Source: Kudoa neothunni (taxonomy: Eukaryota > Cnidaria). From it: a stretch of DNA of 64,000 nt. Shown in pieces: positions 1 to 12,464 of this stretch. Below the pieces are notes generated by a model. The model made no database searches. It was given only the letters and a program-made list of their open reading frames with translations, and was not told the origin of the DNA. A program made the translations under genes and the position numbers. Within the stretch, counting starts at the first letter, position 1. The number at the start of each line of letters is the position of its first letter. The stretch is taken from NCBI GenBank assembly GCA_964304625.1, contig OZ199840.1, forward strand, positions 8,370,001 through 8,434,000. Reading direction: 5' to 3'.

Positions 1-1414
1 TCTGATTTTATTCTTTTTTTGAAGCGGAAACAATGAAATTAATAATATCACATAGAGAAGCTAAAATTCTATTAATTGTGGAGTGCCTTACAAATTTACT
101 ATATAAAGAAAACCGGAAATTCGTGTGTGTATGTGTGTACGCTTTTTTCATTGTTTATAGAGAGACATGTCGCTCCATTTGAGCACACATATGGAAAGAT
201 AAAATTTTATTTTATCACAGAAAAATACGTAAAAAATTATAAAAGATTTGCATCCTACGAAATGACTAAAAATATTTTCACGCGGTATAATTTGAAGATT
301 TAGGCAAACATATAGATCCTTTCGTTAAATTTTAAAAAATTAATTTTAAACGTACCATAGTGTTTATTTTAATATAAAATTCATTTTTAAAAATATTAAA
401 TAAGGTAAGTTAATTAAAATACAATTTTTCCTACTAATTGATTTCTCTTTCAAAATTTTTTCATACTTCTTTATATATTCAAAAATAACATTAAATAACT
501 AAAATTCAGATCAAAAAATAGCTTTAAAATCCTAAGCCGAGCTAGCGAGTATATTCGGATTAACGTGAATTTCAATTTTATTTAGGAAAAGTTTAAAATT
601 CTTTTACTTTTTCTGTTAAAAATAGTTATCTACATTGATTACTCCAAAATTTGTTTATAATGAATAACAGAGACCTATCAGATAACTCATTTGTTGCCGC
701 GTTTTATATATTAATGCGTTGCAAAATTAGAATAGATTAAAGAAAACTCATGTGATATTTATGTTTACTTTCTTGAAACGTACATTTTTGTGAACGTACT
801 AAGTAAAAAGGTAACAATTAACGGCCAATAAACCTAACTAGATCATATATTCACGTACCAAAGTTTGGTATTTTAGTAGATAATAAATATACGACGTAAT
901 ATTACATTTTATAACCAAAAACTAATTAATAAATGTTTATTTTTAGATTTTACATCATTTTTATATTAATTAAATAAATCCAACTTTATTTGTGTAATCT
1001 TTGTTCTATTTGTCCAAATTCTCTTAATTTACTTTAAACTTAAAATAATCTTGGCCTACTCTAGACTTTAATCTACTTGGCCGGGCAAGGAAGTCTACGC
1101 TAATAAATTATATTGTGATTAGATAATTTCAATTTTTTTCAGCCACCGTTCGCTGATTCCATACCATTTTAGTTTCTCAGAATTCAAAAAGAAGTTTAAT
1201 TGATGATTAAACTGAACAAAACGTTACGTAGTAGCGAGATTTTAGTTTTGGTACACTCACTTAAATTCACACTTATTTAATAAAAACTTTTTATATTCGC
1301 CAGCCCAGTTAACATTAGTTTAAATAATATAAAAGCAAAGTTTGAGTAAAAAATTTGAAATATCCTTTATATTTTAATGGGCTTGTGAAATTATGCAATA
1401 TCCAGGTTCGACTG
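1..1414. mobile_element. Right part of a pogo/Tigger-like element (left copy)
   Basis: The terminus at 1388-1414 reads inward as CAGTCGAACCTGGATATTGC and is followed by TA at 1415-1416. In the right-hand copy the same terminus (ending 29501) pairs with an inverted terminus at 26748, which defines a 2.75-kb element. Only its right part falls inside the window here. No transposase coding is recognisable in 1-1414. The short open frame at 76-303 has no family features and is probably chance. Confidence 0.5.
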
Positions 1415-1585
1415 TAGTTCAGTCTTAAAAGACAAGCGCGTATGCTTGTTTAGCGGTCAGTTTAAACCTTCACAATTATTGAAAAACAATGCTCAAATCT
1501 TATCTTAATAATAAGCTAAAGACGGGTAAAATATAGAGAATATAGGAGGACACCCAGTATTAATTAAGGGGTAATTTTAAAATAC

Positions 1586-2457
1586 TTGGTGGATTTTTGT
1601 GAAGCCTCAGACACCACAAGGAAATCATTGGGTAATGCGGCGAAATTGTAGGAAGAGGAGGTGGGCTGAGTGCCTTTCAGGTTGTTAAATATATTAGACG
1701 CGAGTGAGGCTAATGGGGGAACTGAACAGACCGCCATGAGATCCCCGATGAGACAATCGCTCTTGTTGTCTTTGCAACTTTTGAATCATTTCAAATTCTT
1801 TAGCTTTTCGTTTCATTGTCTCTTTGGCCTGATTTTCTCTGTCCTGTAAACAAGCGAATAATTTATTTAAGCTCATTATCGAGAATAAAAAAGAGGATAG
1901 CAATAGAAAATTACCTTTTTCACTATTTCGGCCAAAATCTCATTTTCACTGTGCATATCAATAGAAGCAGCAACATCGGTGAGATCGACATCTTCTCGAT
2001 ATCCCAATGAAACCATCTCATCAAAAGCAAACACAAGAGTGAGCGCTTTTTCTCGAACCGTATCCTCATTCACAGGATAACAATAATGCGAAACAACTCG
2101 AGACAACATTCTAAGTGTTTCCAAATCCTCAAAAATGTTGCTGTCCAAACTTGTCATTAACACCATGTACAATAATCCCATCGGTTGGTACACATATCGA
2201 ACATTGTCTCCGTCGATAAATGTGTGTTGAGACTCGCTGTTCAAACAGGACAAAAAAGAGTTCAAATATTGCTCCACTGTGTTTTTGGAAAGATCTGCAA
2301 ATTGTCTTGAAAGCAAAACTAAAATTCACTCATGAATAAAATATATATTCGGGAAAACTAATGTGTACTGGATCCATTTTTTGTTAGAACGGTAGCTGCT
2401 ATTATCGTCTAATATAAAATATAATCCCAAATTGGAAATTACAATAAAACTCACCAT
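1586..2457 (-). pseudogene. ARCN1: Delta-COP (archain) 5' exons, left copy, frameshifted
   Basis: These are N-terminal exons of the COPI coat subunit delta. Exon 2 (1915-2318) encodes the longin-like domain: LLSRQFADL, HTFIDGDNVRYVYQPMG, FEDLETLRMLSRVV and FAFDEMVSLGYRE all match known delta-COP positions. Exon 3 (1586-1843) encodes the charged segment MKRKAKEFEMIQ. A tentative first exon at 2391-2457 begins MVSFIVISN and joins in phase 1, but its donor (GTTCTA) is weak. Exon 3 has five G near 1715 where the right copy has four. This shifts the frame and ends the protein early. Since the difference is one base in a homopolymer, it may be a sequencing error rather than true inactivation. Downstream exons would lie left of the window. 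Confidence 0.75.
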
Positions 2458-3749
2458 CACACGACAAAAAATTAATCACCGGATAGATGACTCTGCAATC
2501 GGTGATCTTCGTATAAAGGAATAACTTCAAACTTTTAGTTCTTTTTAGTGGCGTATACTTTGTTTTTATTGGTCATTAATTTTAAATAATTTATTCGGAT
2601 AGCCCGAACTTTATTTTGGAGTATTAAAGTTGTTATGAGACATAGTATAAATGTGCCCTTAATTTAATCAATTCTTTTGTAATTATTTGTTTATTTGTTT
2701 TCTTTAAATAAATTTAAGATTTTTATATTATCTTTAATTGCTATATTGACTAGTATTCGTGAATTTTAATTAAAATTGAGTTATATTATTGTTAAACATT
2801 AAATAATTTTCAACTCAAATTATGAAAAGCAATCTATGCATTAACTATTTTTTAATACACCCTACCTAATTACATTATGTAATTCATGTGAAGTAATTAT
2901 TTCAACGCGTGCATGTAAAATAAAAAAAACTGTTCAATTCAATGTTTATAATAATGTAGAGAAAATTATGTTAATAACATAATAAATTATTTTTAACCAA
3001 TTTATATGATTAATTGTGGATTTTTAGTCATGATAGTGAATGTAATTATATTTTTAAATTTTACGGATTCAGGTACATTTGATTCTGTTATTTTTTCGGC
3101 GTGATTATTATAACTATTATTTTAATTAGGATTATCAAGTTTATAACGTATATCCTGCGATTCTATAAGCTTTTTAATGAATCTTACAGGGTCACAAAAT
3201 TAACCTCGACCATACGATTTGAAAAAATTGTAGTTAACGATCTAATTGAGTTTAAAGTAAGATTTGGTCGATTAAATATTCTTCCGTATGTATTTAAGAT
3301 TTTAATCGGATATTTCGCGGAATGAGTAAAAATTTTTGAAATTAGTTAGGAAAAAATTTACGATTAATATTCTCAAGTTTATTGGCTTTAGTTTTTAATT
3401 TTTCTAGTTCCTATTCTAAGTTTTTAGCTTTTTTTAATTAAAATGATAAAACAAATTTGAAAATGATTTAAAATTATAATTTGAGTTATATATTTGAGAA
3501 AATCCTTCATTCTGAATCCGGTACAAAAATTATTGGTCACCACGGAAATGATAAAAGTGAACAGATTATTTTATTGTTTAATTAAAAACTGTACAGTACA
3601 GTTACGAAAGTCAATGTTGATAATTGGTTAGATTGGAAAGTTAATAATTTATTTTAATAATTTCACAATTTATGTAGCATTATCCATGAAATTTAAACGT
3701 TTAATTGATTGAATAATTAGTAATATTTTTCTGTTACACATTCATTTAA
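2458..3749. other. Gene-free AT-rich spacer, delta-COP to piggyBac (left copy)
   Basis: No family-recognisable coding was seen. A plus-strand open frame at 3101-3325 is the 3' part of a 106-codon frame that is whole in the right copy (31090-31410) and broken here by one missing T near 3095. Otherwise it holds simple AT-rich sequence. Confidence 0.6.
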
Positions 3750-5987
3750 CCCTCCGAGCGCCTGAAAATCGACTTTACACATCCTTTCTTTTGGGGTCTA
3801 ATGGACCACACATTTTTTAAGCTTTAATTATGCAAGCAAATAAAATAAGTAATTTACTAAAATATAAAAGAAAATTAGCGATAAAATATAGAAAAATATC
3901 ACATTGGCGATTTATGGCGACAATTACCGAAGGGTTTACAATGTTAAAATAAGCATAAAATTCAACGATTTTAACATCTTTTTGAATCTACTGTTGTTTT
4001 AATAAATATGAATTTAATTCCTTATTAATAAAACAATATAACGAATTTTCCTCACAATTAATTACTTAAGAGTGGCGCCCAATAAAAACCGCAATATATA
4101 ATATTTTGAAATAGACAAAATATGAGATGTTTATGATATTTTAGTTTTTCTTATTAGAATATAACATGAAAATAATTTCTTAATGGTTTTCACAACAGTT
4201 GGCCCCACAAACATAACAAATTGTCCTCGTTGTTCTATCACGCGATCTTGAACAAAAACAACATCTATTCTTGCGACGAGGAAATTCTTGAATGCAAGTA
4301 GAACTTTGATCAACGAGATGTGCGTCTCTTCGAATATAATCCTTCATCAAACTATCCGCAAGCTCTTCAGAAACTTAACCCTTGAGCAATTACGGTCGCA
4401 GAAAATAGCCTAATAAAGATAAAACGCATTTATCAAACTAAGATCAACCATATTGAAGAATATTGCCGTCGGCCATCGATTCGTATACCTTTTTACACTT
4501 GTTGTTGCAATAATACGATCAACCGTGTCCACCCCTCCTTTATAATGGTTATATTCCGAGATAATCATAGGTTTTTTTTGTTCACTATCTTCAACATCTG
4601 TATTGAAACAGGGGATGTTAGCAGTAAAACTACTTTATATTTTTAGGAATGTGGGAGGTTAGAATTAGTTTTTGATTAAACAAAAAACGTATATTGAAGA
4701 CCTCCCGCTTTGAATTCTTTTTTAGCTGATCCGGAATATCTCATTTATTATTACGGATTGTTCCAGTTATTGTCATTCCCCATGTTAAGAGTTTTGGGAC
4801 AAGAGGAACAGAGGTAAAGAAATTGTCGCAGATGATATTTCTCCTACTTTCATTTAATTCTGGAACATGATTTAGAACAATGTTTTCTCCAACATTTGTT
4901 GACATTTCATTGTTATTTTTTCCCAAATATACCGAAATATTGTGAGTGTACTTGGTCTCGGGATCGGTAAGGAGAAAAAACTTTATTCCATACACTGCTG
5001 GCTTTGACGGCATATACTGCTTAAACGGGACATTTTCCCCTAAAAGCAACTAATTGTTCGTCAATTGTCAAATTCTCCTGATATAACAAGTTTCTCTCGT
5101 TTCAAAATCATCAAAATGGATAGCTCTCGAAATATAAATAAACCTTTTTAATGGCATTATCTTTCGAAAAATATCCCTTCCCTTTTCAACACTCCATAGC
5201 AGTTTGAGTGATTCTAATTTAGCTTTAAAATTGGCATATACACAAGAATTCCTAAATATGCCAATAACCCTTGGTTTGTTAAATCCTTCCAAGAATGTTG
5301 ATAATGAAAATTGCCGAACTTATTAGCATTCGAAATTACAGTTGAGAAAAAGGCCTCACCGAAAAATATGAGGAATGTATCAACCAACGAGGTGATTCTG
5401 CTTGAAGCATAAGCATTCATACCTGGAGATTTTCGAATAATATTTTCTTTTGCGCTTTTAGTTATTTGAGGTTTATCAGTAGACCAAATTACACCATTCT
5501 TATCCTAGTATATGTTTCGATAGTATTTATTATCGTCAGAAATATTAGAATTGTGTGAATAATCAAATTCTTCAAGGTTATCATAAACTTCACTCACATC
5601 AGACTCAAATTCATTCGAAATATCACACTCAGAACCACTCATGACAACATTTTGGTTGTCAGTAATGATCGACACCTATTGCCTACATGGTTTTTTGAAT
5701 TTATCTGTTTCCTCTCGATAAATTTTTTTAATAATCAAAATTATTTTTTTTCGTATTTTAATAGAAAAAAAACATGGGGTCCGTTGGACCACAAAAGAAG
5801 GAAGTTGTAAGTATTTTGATTATTTTCTGAATCAAAAATACGAATTAAAATTTTCTGTTATATTTTAATTTAGCATATATTTTAGGATAATAAATGAGAT
5901 CTCTAATTTGTTGATGCGTTAAAATGTTCTCTAAAATGGATTCAAACACCCCTTGAGGTTCAATGGACTCCAAAGACGCTCGGGAGG
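3750..5987 (-). mobile_element. Decayed piggyBac element (left copy)
   Basis: The left end follows TTAA (3746-3749) and starts CCCTCCGAGCGCC. The right end, read inward, starts CCTCCCGAGCGTC next to CTAA (5988-5991), a one-base-changed TTAA target. Near-palindromic subterminal motifs GGTCTAATGGACC (3795-3807) and GGTCCGTTGGACC (5778-5790) sit inside the two ends. The TTAA target, CCCT-type ends and internal transposase fit the piggyBac superfamily. The element is 2238 bp, close to the size of autonomous members. Confidence 0.85.
4180..5642 (-). pseudogene. PiggyBac transposase remnant (left copy)
   Basis: The reading starts at an ATG at 5642 (MSGSECDIS...), passes the piggyBac-type segment VIWSTDKPQITK and IRKSPGMNAYASSR, then continues in pieces. 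These include a helical block (5214-5420), a block with MPLKRFIYISRAIHFDD (5068-5292), MPSKPAVYGIKFFLLTD, and CDNFFTSVPL, which carries a conserved aspartate of the DDE_Tnp_1_7 fold. The C-terminal cysteine-rich domain survives (RCCFCSRS, ICYVCGANCCENH, then stop at 4180). An early in-frame stop after KYYRNIY and several frame changes show that the gene is dead. The right copy shares these lesions. Confidence 0.88.
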
Positions 5988-5991
5988 CTAA

Positions 5992-7824
5992 ATTTGGTAA
6001 ATTAATTACTAGAAACTTTAATTGCTCTAAAATTAAAAATCATTGCTTAAGTTAATATAAACATAAATGTAATAGCTATAAAAATTATTAACTTTGTCAT
6101 CATAACGAAATAGCTTTAACATTGAAATACTCACAATGTCATTTCTACTACGCCGTGATTAACCTATAAGTTAATAATCATATCAAATATAACTTTACAA
6201 CAATTATTAATCAGAAACCAAAATAATGTAAATATGACGAAACGTGTATAAAAATTAATGACATATGATTTCACTTCATAAATTGTAAAACTAAAAGCCA
6301 TATAAATCTACAAATCATTTTAATAAGTATTATATTGTTCTTTTCTAATTATAACGATTTGAAGTTACAATCGCACTAAGATATAATGATTTTGAATTTA
6401 AACTATTCTTCGTTCGTTATAATATCCAAAAAAGATGCATTTACTCATAAAATCAATAATTTATTATTGATGATTTTCGTATTTCAAGGTTTAGACATTT
6501 ATATTGCTTGCGTGTAGTCAGGGAAAAAATTTTGAAACTACAGTAACATTAGAAAAATTTGGTGAAACATAAAAAAATGGCACGATTAATATCTATCTGG
6601 CGCTTTCTCACTTTTGGACGAAAAACAGTCTTACGTACCTAGTAAGTATTATCGATTCTGATATGGAGGAGGAAAATTTTTATATTTCGATTTCATTTTA
6701 AAAATTTGTCCCAGGGAAATTGAATGGAAAAAAACATAAATTACTTATAAAATAATTGTTTTATCATATTATGCGAACGCATGACTCACATGGCCGCTTT
6801 GTATCCTCTTTAGTATTTAACTTAAATGTTCTGATTTATAACAAAATGTACTAAGTCATAAAGTAAATCTGGGTGTTACTTTGGTTACCTAGGTTAAGCT
6901 GAAAAATTTTATATTGATTGTAGTGCTAAAAGAAAAGGATTGTTTATTTGATAATTTAATGAGGTCCACACACACTTTTTTAAAGTCCATGTTATTTTAA
7001 TAATACATTTAAAAAATTGTAAAAATAATGCGATTCACGTGATCGATGTTGCAATATTTTCTACATGTTCCGACCATCGCATGTTATTTCCTGTGATCTC
7101 TTTACTATATCTAGCAAAACAAACAATATTTCTGGAAATTTAGACGAATTAATAACACCACTAAGACTTTTCTTATACAATTTTATCAGAAACAATTTTA
7201 TAGGATTAACCAATAAATAATATTTAATCTTCGTAATAAACAAATCTGAAGTTAAATAACTGTTTATAATAGCGCGCAAAATAATACGTAAAATTGGTCA
7301 AATAATGGATTAGTAAAATATGAATGTCCAATGTTTTTTTATCATTATAAAATATTATTCTAATATATTAATAAAAAATAAAAAAATTTGATAATCGTCA
7401 AAACTCAAAATGTATGTTAGAAAAATTGGCCAACTTGTGTTGACAAAAATATCTAATCCTAGTTCAGTAAAATTTATAGAAACTCTACATTATTTAGTTT
7501 ACGTTATTTATCATGAAGAATGTCTTGTATATTGCAATGAATTTTCATTCATTCGTATTTAATAACAAATGTTACTATTTATATTATTGTTATAATTTAA
7601 AAATTATCAGTGTTATCTTTTTATAAAATAAACTGCATGCATTACAACAATATTTTAGCTTATTCATACCATTTTCATAAATACTAAATAAAGGCATGGT
7701 GTTTTTTATCAAAGACTTAATTTTCTTTATAGAAAGAATGTCGTAATTAATTAGAGAATCATAAATGCTTAAAGATATATCGAAGATGATCCAAGTAAGT
7801 TAAAATTCGATTTGTCCGAGTCAA
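5992..7824. other. Gene-free spacer, piggyBac to dehydratase A (left copy)
   Basis: 1.8 kb of AT-rich sequence. The only sizeable frame, minus strand 7061-7279, lacks family motifs and is probably chance. No RNA gene or repeat was recognised. Confidence 0.5.
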
Positions 7825-9582
7825 TTAGAGAGTATTCCATACCACTTGATATCCATATTGATTATATAAGGCCAATTTGAATTTTTCAGATTGTTCAGCT
7901 GTTTGAAACTCCAGACACATGCTCACCTAACAACAATTAAATGTGATAATGAATAGTTGGGAGTGTTAATACTTTGCAGAGATAGACACTAGCCTGTACA
8001 GAAACTCTTTCGGTGGAAATATCTCTGATGCTAATATAAATATAAATCTTTATTGAATCAGCATTAAAAATGAATACTTTATCTGATGATCATTTAGCAT
8101 TTGGATGATCTTCTGGAGTCCACCGGGACGATCGTTTGTTAACAACGTAATTTTGGCAAGTCTTCCACTAGAAAACAAGGCTCGGTCGATAACATAAGTC
8201 AATGTGAGTGAATCTATATTTGATCCACCTAACATGAATGCCACTCTGAATAAATAATTTATAAGATTTGATATGTTTTGAAAACTTTTTATTTTGAAGA
8301 TGATTGAGTTTGCCAGATACCAATGCCGCTACCCCAGCTGCCCCCGCTCCTTCAATGACACAGCGTTCATACTCCATCAGCTTGTAAATAGCTTTGAAAA
8401 TATCACGTTCACTTAAAATGCCAAAAGTTAAAATATGTCTTAAAATTAATTTAATTAAAATGCTTTTACTCTACTTGAATCATCTGATCGTATAATGGAA
8501 GTAGAATGTTTAGCGGGTTTGCACCTACAGTTTTTACACTCAAACCTATTGCAATAGATTGAGAGAAACACTGGTAGTATTTATTTTTACCATCCGCTAC
8601 AGTCAAACTTAAATCTGTCTGCAATGTGACTAGCTGTTTGGCAGCTAATGCCTTATTCATAGAGTCACAGATACTAGTCTCCACTCCCTTTGATGATACC
8701 AAGTAAATTTCAAACACATATATTGTACTAGTGAATTTACTATAATTTTGCAGTTGGGGAATAGTTTCTTAGTTGCTGTTGCAACACCCGAAATAAGGCC
8801 TCCACCTCCAACGGGAACGATCATTGCATCCAAATGATGAGTTTGTTGGGCTATTTCCAACATGACGGTTCCGTGCCCAGCAATAATCGAAGGATCATTA
8901 ATACTTACAAAAAAATATATTTAACTCTATCATCACTTATTAAGTTACCCATTAGCATATTTTAGGTTGTTTTGTTCGGCGTACGTGATAGCAGTAGCTT
9001 TAGCTTCATCAAAGCTTTTCCCCGTAACTATAACTTTGGCTCCGAGTTTTTGGCATTTTTCCACTTTTAATCGCGGAGACGTTTCGGGGATAAACACAGT
9101 TATGGGTATTGAAAGTTTTCTTCCATGATAGCTTAATCCTAAAGCATGGCTTCCTGATGATGCAGCCACAACACCTCTTTCACATTGCTCCTACCAAGTT
9201 ATTGTGTGAGGACTGAAATGCGTCTGAAATAGATAGAAAGTACTTTAGTGAGCGATAATAGAAAATTTAATGCACCCCTTTCTTTGAATCTAAACAAAAT
9301 CATTTTGGAAAAAATATTTTAAGGACAATATTCACCCTCCTGTGCATTGGCGATAGTCATGTTTTAATAGCACTTCCATGTTATATTCTTCTGATAACTT
9401 TTCAGAAACCTAAAAATTACTAAAAGAAAATTGTATTTTTAAGTATTAAATTATATAATTCAGATGAGTTCATCGTTGCTGTAATAAATGATAAAATTTA
9501 CCGAAAATTCTGTGAATTTGATTCCAGATTTTATTCTCATATAAGCATCTTCGATATCTTTGAATGGCACTATTTCTTCCAT
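7825..9582 (-). CDS. Threonine/serine dehydratase paralogue A with ACT domain (left copy)
   Basis: A fold-type II PLP enzyme resembling catabolic L-threonine ammonia-lyase, which converts threonine to 2-oxobutyrate and ammonia. Eleven exons: 9502-9582, 9336-9409, 9244-9289, 8949-9190, 8741-8903, 8591-8687, 8470-8545, 8286-8411, 8078-8245, 7973-8030, 7825-7926. They join in frame to 410 residues, the family's usual size. Visible features: start MEEIVPFKDIEDAY; PLP lysine predicted at K54 in FKERGA; glycine loop VGGGGL near 179-184; EGAGAAGVAAL; GGSNIDSLT; and a C-terminal ACT-like region (NDRPGGLQKI, DISTERVSVQ). Two active-site motifs are unusual: TGGFKERG where TGS(F/Y)KERG is usual, and SSGSHA where SxGNHA is usual. 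The asparagine normally contacts PLP, so specificity or activity may have changed. Paralogue B lies 2.9 kb away on the same strand with the same exon phases, implying tandem gene duplication. Confidence 0.9.
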
Positions 9583-11141
9583 ATCGATTGGGATTATAAT
9601 ATTTTAACGAATCCTCAACGATATCTTGTAAATCTTAAAGTATTATGGTAATTAACCGGTTCAATTAATTAATATATTTAACAACAATCAAGCCACATTG
9701 AACATGTCTCAGCATGGATGGAAAATTAAAAAATAATCCGTAAACTTATTTATATTTGTTGTTAAAGTCAAGCGGTATATTTATAGATGTGTAAACAAAT
9801 TATCTCGAATAACTAATGATGATAAAAATTAAATTATAGAATTGTAGACTGAAACGATTTAATTTTGTAATTATAAATATAAAACCTGATTATTATTTGA
9901 ATGTAATATTTTTTAACATGCTTTTTATAACTAAAATTATTTCCTATGATAAATGCAACTTGATGCACTTATGTGTTCTTTAATTACTTTGACACAAATC
10001 TATTTACATATACAAAAATGGATTAAACGGGATATACCAGGTGATCTAAGAATTCTTCATAATCAGTCATAAATGTTTTTTGATATTCTTTAAATTTATA
10101 TAACAAAAAATTAATGTCGGGAAGTATTATGATGTCTCGCTTATTATACAAAATGCCTCAAAATATCAATATCAATAACAGCTGAGCCAGAATTAAATAA
10201 TTTAAGTGATCACGTGATTTTAAAATTTAATTCTTAAAATTTGGAGCTTCTATCTAACTCTCCAATATTTTTACTTTTAACTTACGAGTAAAATGCGGTT
10301 ATTATACTCAAGACAAGTTTAAGTAGCAATTTTCTATTTCCAATCGAATGATAAAATTGTTAATATCGCATTTTATTTCACATTTCTTTTTATCGTATCT
10401 CTAAATAATGTATCAATGTAACTTTTTTTTATTCCTACAAAAATAATTTAATGTGAAGCATTCTATAAGAAACATTTTGCTATTAATGAACTCAAACTTT
10501 TAAAATTTGTTAAAATCAATATAGACAATTTTGATACTCTCATCAATTAACGAGTGTTAATCGAAAACATTAAAAAATGACTACAATCAATAATTGGATC
10601 AAAATATTTATAAATGGACTGGGTTCATCATGCAGGAACCTAAAAATATCACTTTCTTCTTGCGATATCATTTGACAAAATAATTAAATATAAATGTCAG
10701 ATACTACGAGAAAATAGATCTGCGATTCTCGGATAAAACTAGACTCACACTCCCCTTAACATACGATAAGGTATGGTTGACTCAAATTTTCTCAAAAATT
10801 ACTTTCTTTGGTGAGCGAATCTCGCACCCTCCAAGCCCAAAGTTCGCATCCCGTTGTTGAGGGAACCACTGAAATAGACTACGTTACTTCGCCAATGATT
10901 GTTTGTGTAGATTCTCAAAAGATACAATACAAAACGGTTAAATTTTTAAGTTTGAGCTGCTTAAGTCACACCTGACGACGTTGGAATCATAAGTTACAAA
11001 AATAACAACTAACTTAGAAAATATTGACGATTCAGTATCACTATTCTTTATAAATAACAACGAAATAAACATCGAGGTCCACATTATGATACAGAAAGAG
11101 AAAAAGATTTCATTTAATGTCTGGAAATCTATAACTTGATA
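9583..11141. other. Gene-free spacer between dehydratase A and the MITE (left copy)
   Basis: 1.6 kb of AT-rich sequence that includes the upstream region of dehydratase A. The minus-strand frame at 10938-11204 overlaps the MITE end and shows no family feature. No promoter motif could be assigned. Confidence 0.5.
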
Positions 11142-11648
11142 CAGTGCAACCTCGAAATTCGACCAAAAATATTGAATCAGTAAGACTTTTGAGTTCGAAC
11201 ACATAGATAATAGATAGGGTATTCAGAACAAATCCAGTTGGAGCTAAAACCAGAGAAGAAAAGATTTTCAAGAAGGAGATTAGCTTAATCAAATTGTGCG
11301 TAAGTCATCGAAAGAAGAACCTTTATTATGTATCGTACGACGAACAAAAAATATTTATCCTATGTAACATGTGGATTATAAGGATTGTAATCCACCAATC
11401 ATATACGCAATCGAGAACAGAGCGGGACGGCACCACAGACTTTAATGCTAATAACGTAGGTTCGAATCCCGATTCGGAGCTTGTGTTACATCGTATATCT
11501 CATTTTTAATAAATAAGAATAAAAATAGTCATTTATTTGATGAGCAGTACGGATTAAACTAATTTTCATTATATTAAATGGGAAAAATTGGTTCGGAGTT
11601 CGAACACACTTCTAGAACGGATTATGGTCGAAGTCCTAGGTTACATTG
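11142..11648. mobile_element. Pogo/Tigger-like MITE, about 507 bp (left copy)
   Basis: The left end CAGTGCAACCTCGAAATTCG (from 11142) follows TA at 11140-11141. The right end, read inward, is CAATGTAACCTAGGACTTCG and is followed by TA (11649-11650). About 23 bp of imperfect inverted terminal repeat with CAG/CAA starts and a TA target are typical of pogo/Tigger MITEs. Small frames inside (10938-11509) have no transposase features. Confidence 0.6.
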
Positions 11649-11650
11649 TA

Positions 11651-12464
11651 GATTCCAGTTCAACTGAAACGCATTATCTTTCTGAAGGTTAATAAATAGA
11701 TATTTTTAGGTAAAAACGATTTATTGAAAGATAGTCTTATTTTATTTAGTAGGATATAGCAAAATATTGAACATCAAGACTCTAACAATTGGTAACTTAA
11801 GCCTGACTCTTTTTCCTTAGTTTATGAAATTCTTAAACGTAATTTAATATAATTTTTTTACTAATAATTTTTCACTGATAGTTAATTTCGCATTTTTTAC
11901 TCTGTGCGCAGACGCGGTTCTATTATGTTGACCACGCTTGCGCAGAAAAATTTTTAAACTTAAGATATGATGCCATATTGGTGAGCAAATCGTTCATTCC
12001 AAATTTGTATAGAATTTAATATCTAGGAGGCGATATGTGACTTCACTTTTGGATGCATACAAAGAATATCCACATTTTGTGCAAGCCATATCATACCACA
12101 GGAATTTCTGTATTAATGCCGCCCTATTTTATTCCCTCTTTTGGGTTGTTACGAGTATTTAAATGTAAAGTTTCGTCTTTTAACATTTTTTAGGGCCATA
12201 CAAATCAGGTTAACCAATTTTAGTTGTTATTTTTAAACTTTTTCTAGAACTGGAAATGATTGACGATCTTTATGTTAAGGTTGATCGACAAGAATTTCGC
12301 AAACTATAATCTAGTCGATAAAATTCTATTTTATTTCCACATTTTACTAAAATATATATTTTGCGTTTGATTTCCACATAATTCCTTTTTTATAAATAAA
12401 CTATAATATTCAACTAAGAATCAAAACAACTTAAAGATATATTTTAGTAGGTTGTCCATATAAT
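11651..12464. other. Gene-free spacer upstream of dehydratase B stop (left copy)
   Basis: No coding recognised. An imperfect hairpin at about 11901-11947 is built from TCTGTGCGCAGACGCGG and an inverted partner CCACGCTTGCGCAGA. The rest is AT-rich. Confidence 0.45.

Noticed and set aside
1400-1475. tRNA-like folding (GTAGTTCAGTC and ACAAGCGCGTATGCTTGT arms)
   Set aside because: The T arm is absent and part of it is the terminal repeat of the pogo-like element. It is better explained as chance hairpins.
2458-2530. Delta-COP first exon reading KITDCRVIYPVINFLSCD
   Set aside because: It has no in-frame ATG and poor similarity to the delta-COP start. The alternative start at 2457 (MVSFIVISN) fits better, though still tentative.
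11459-11480. tRNA-like B box GGTTCGAATCCCGATTCGG
   Set aside because: No matching acceptor stem or A box was found; it lies inside the pogo-like MITE.
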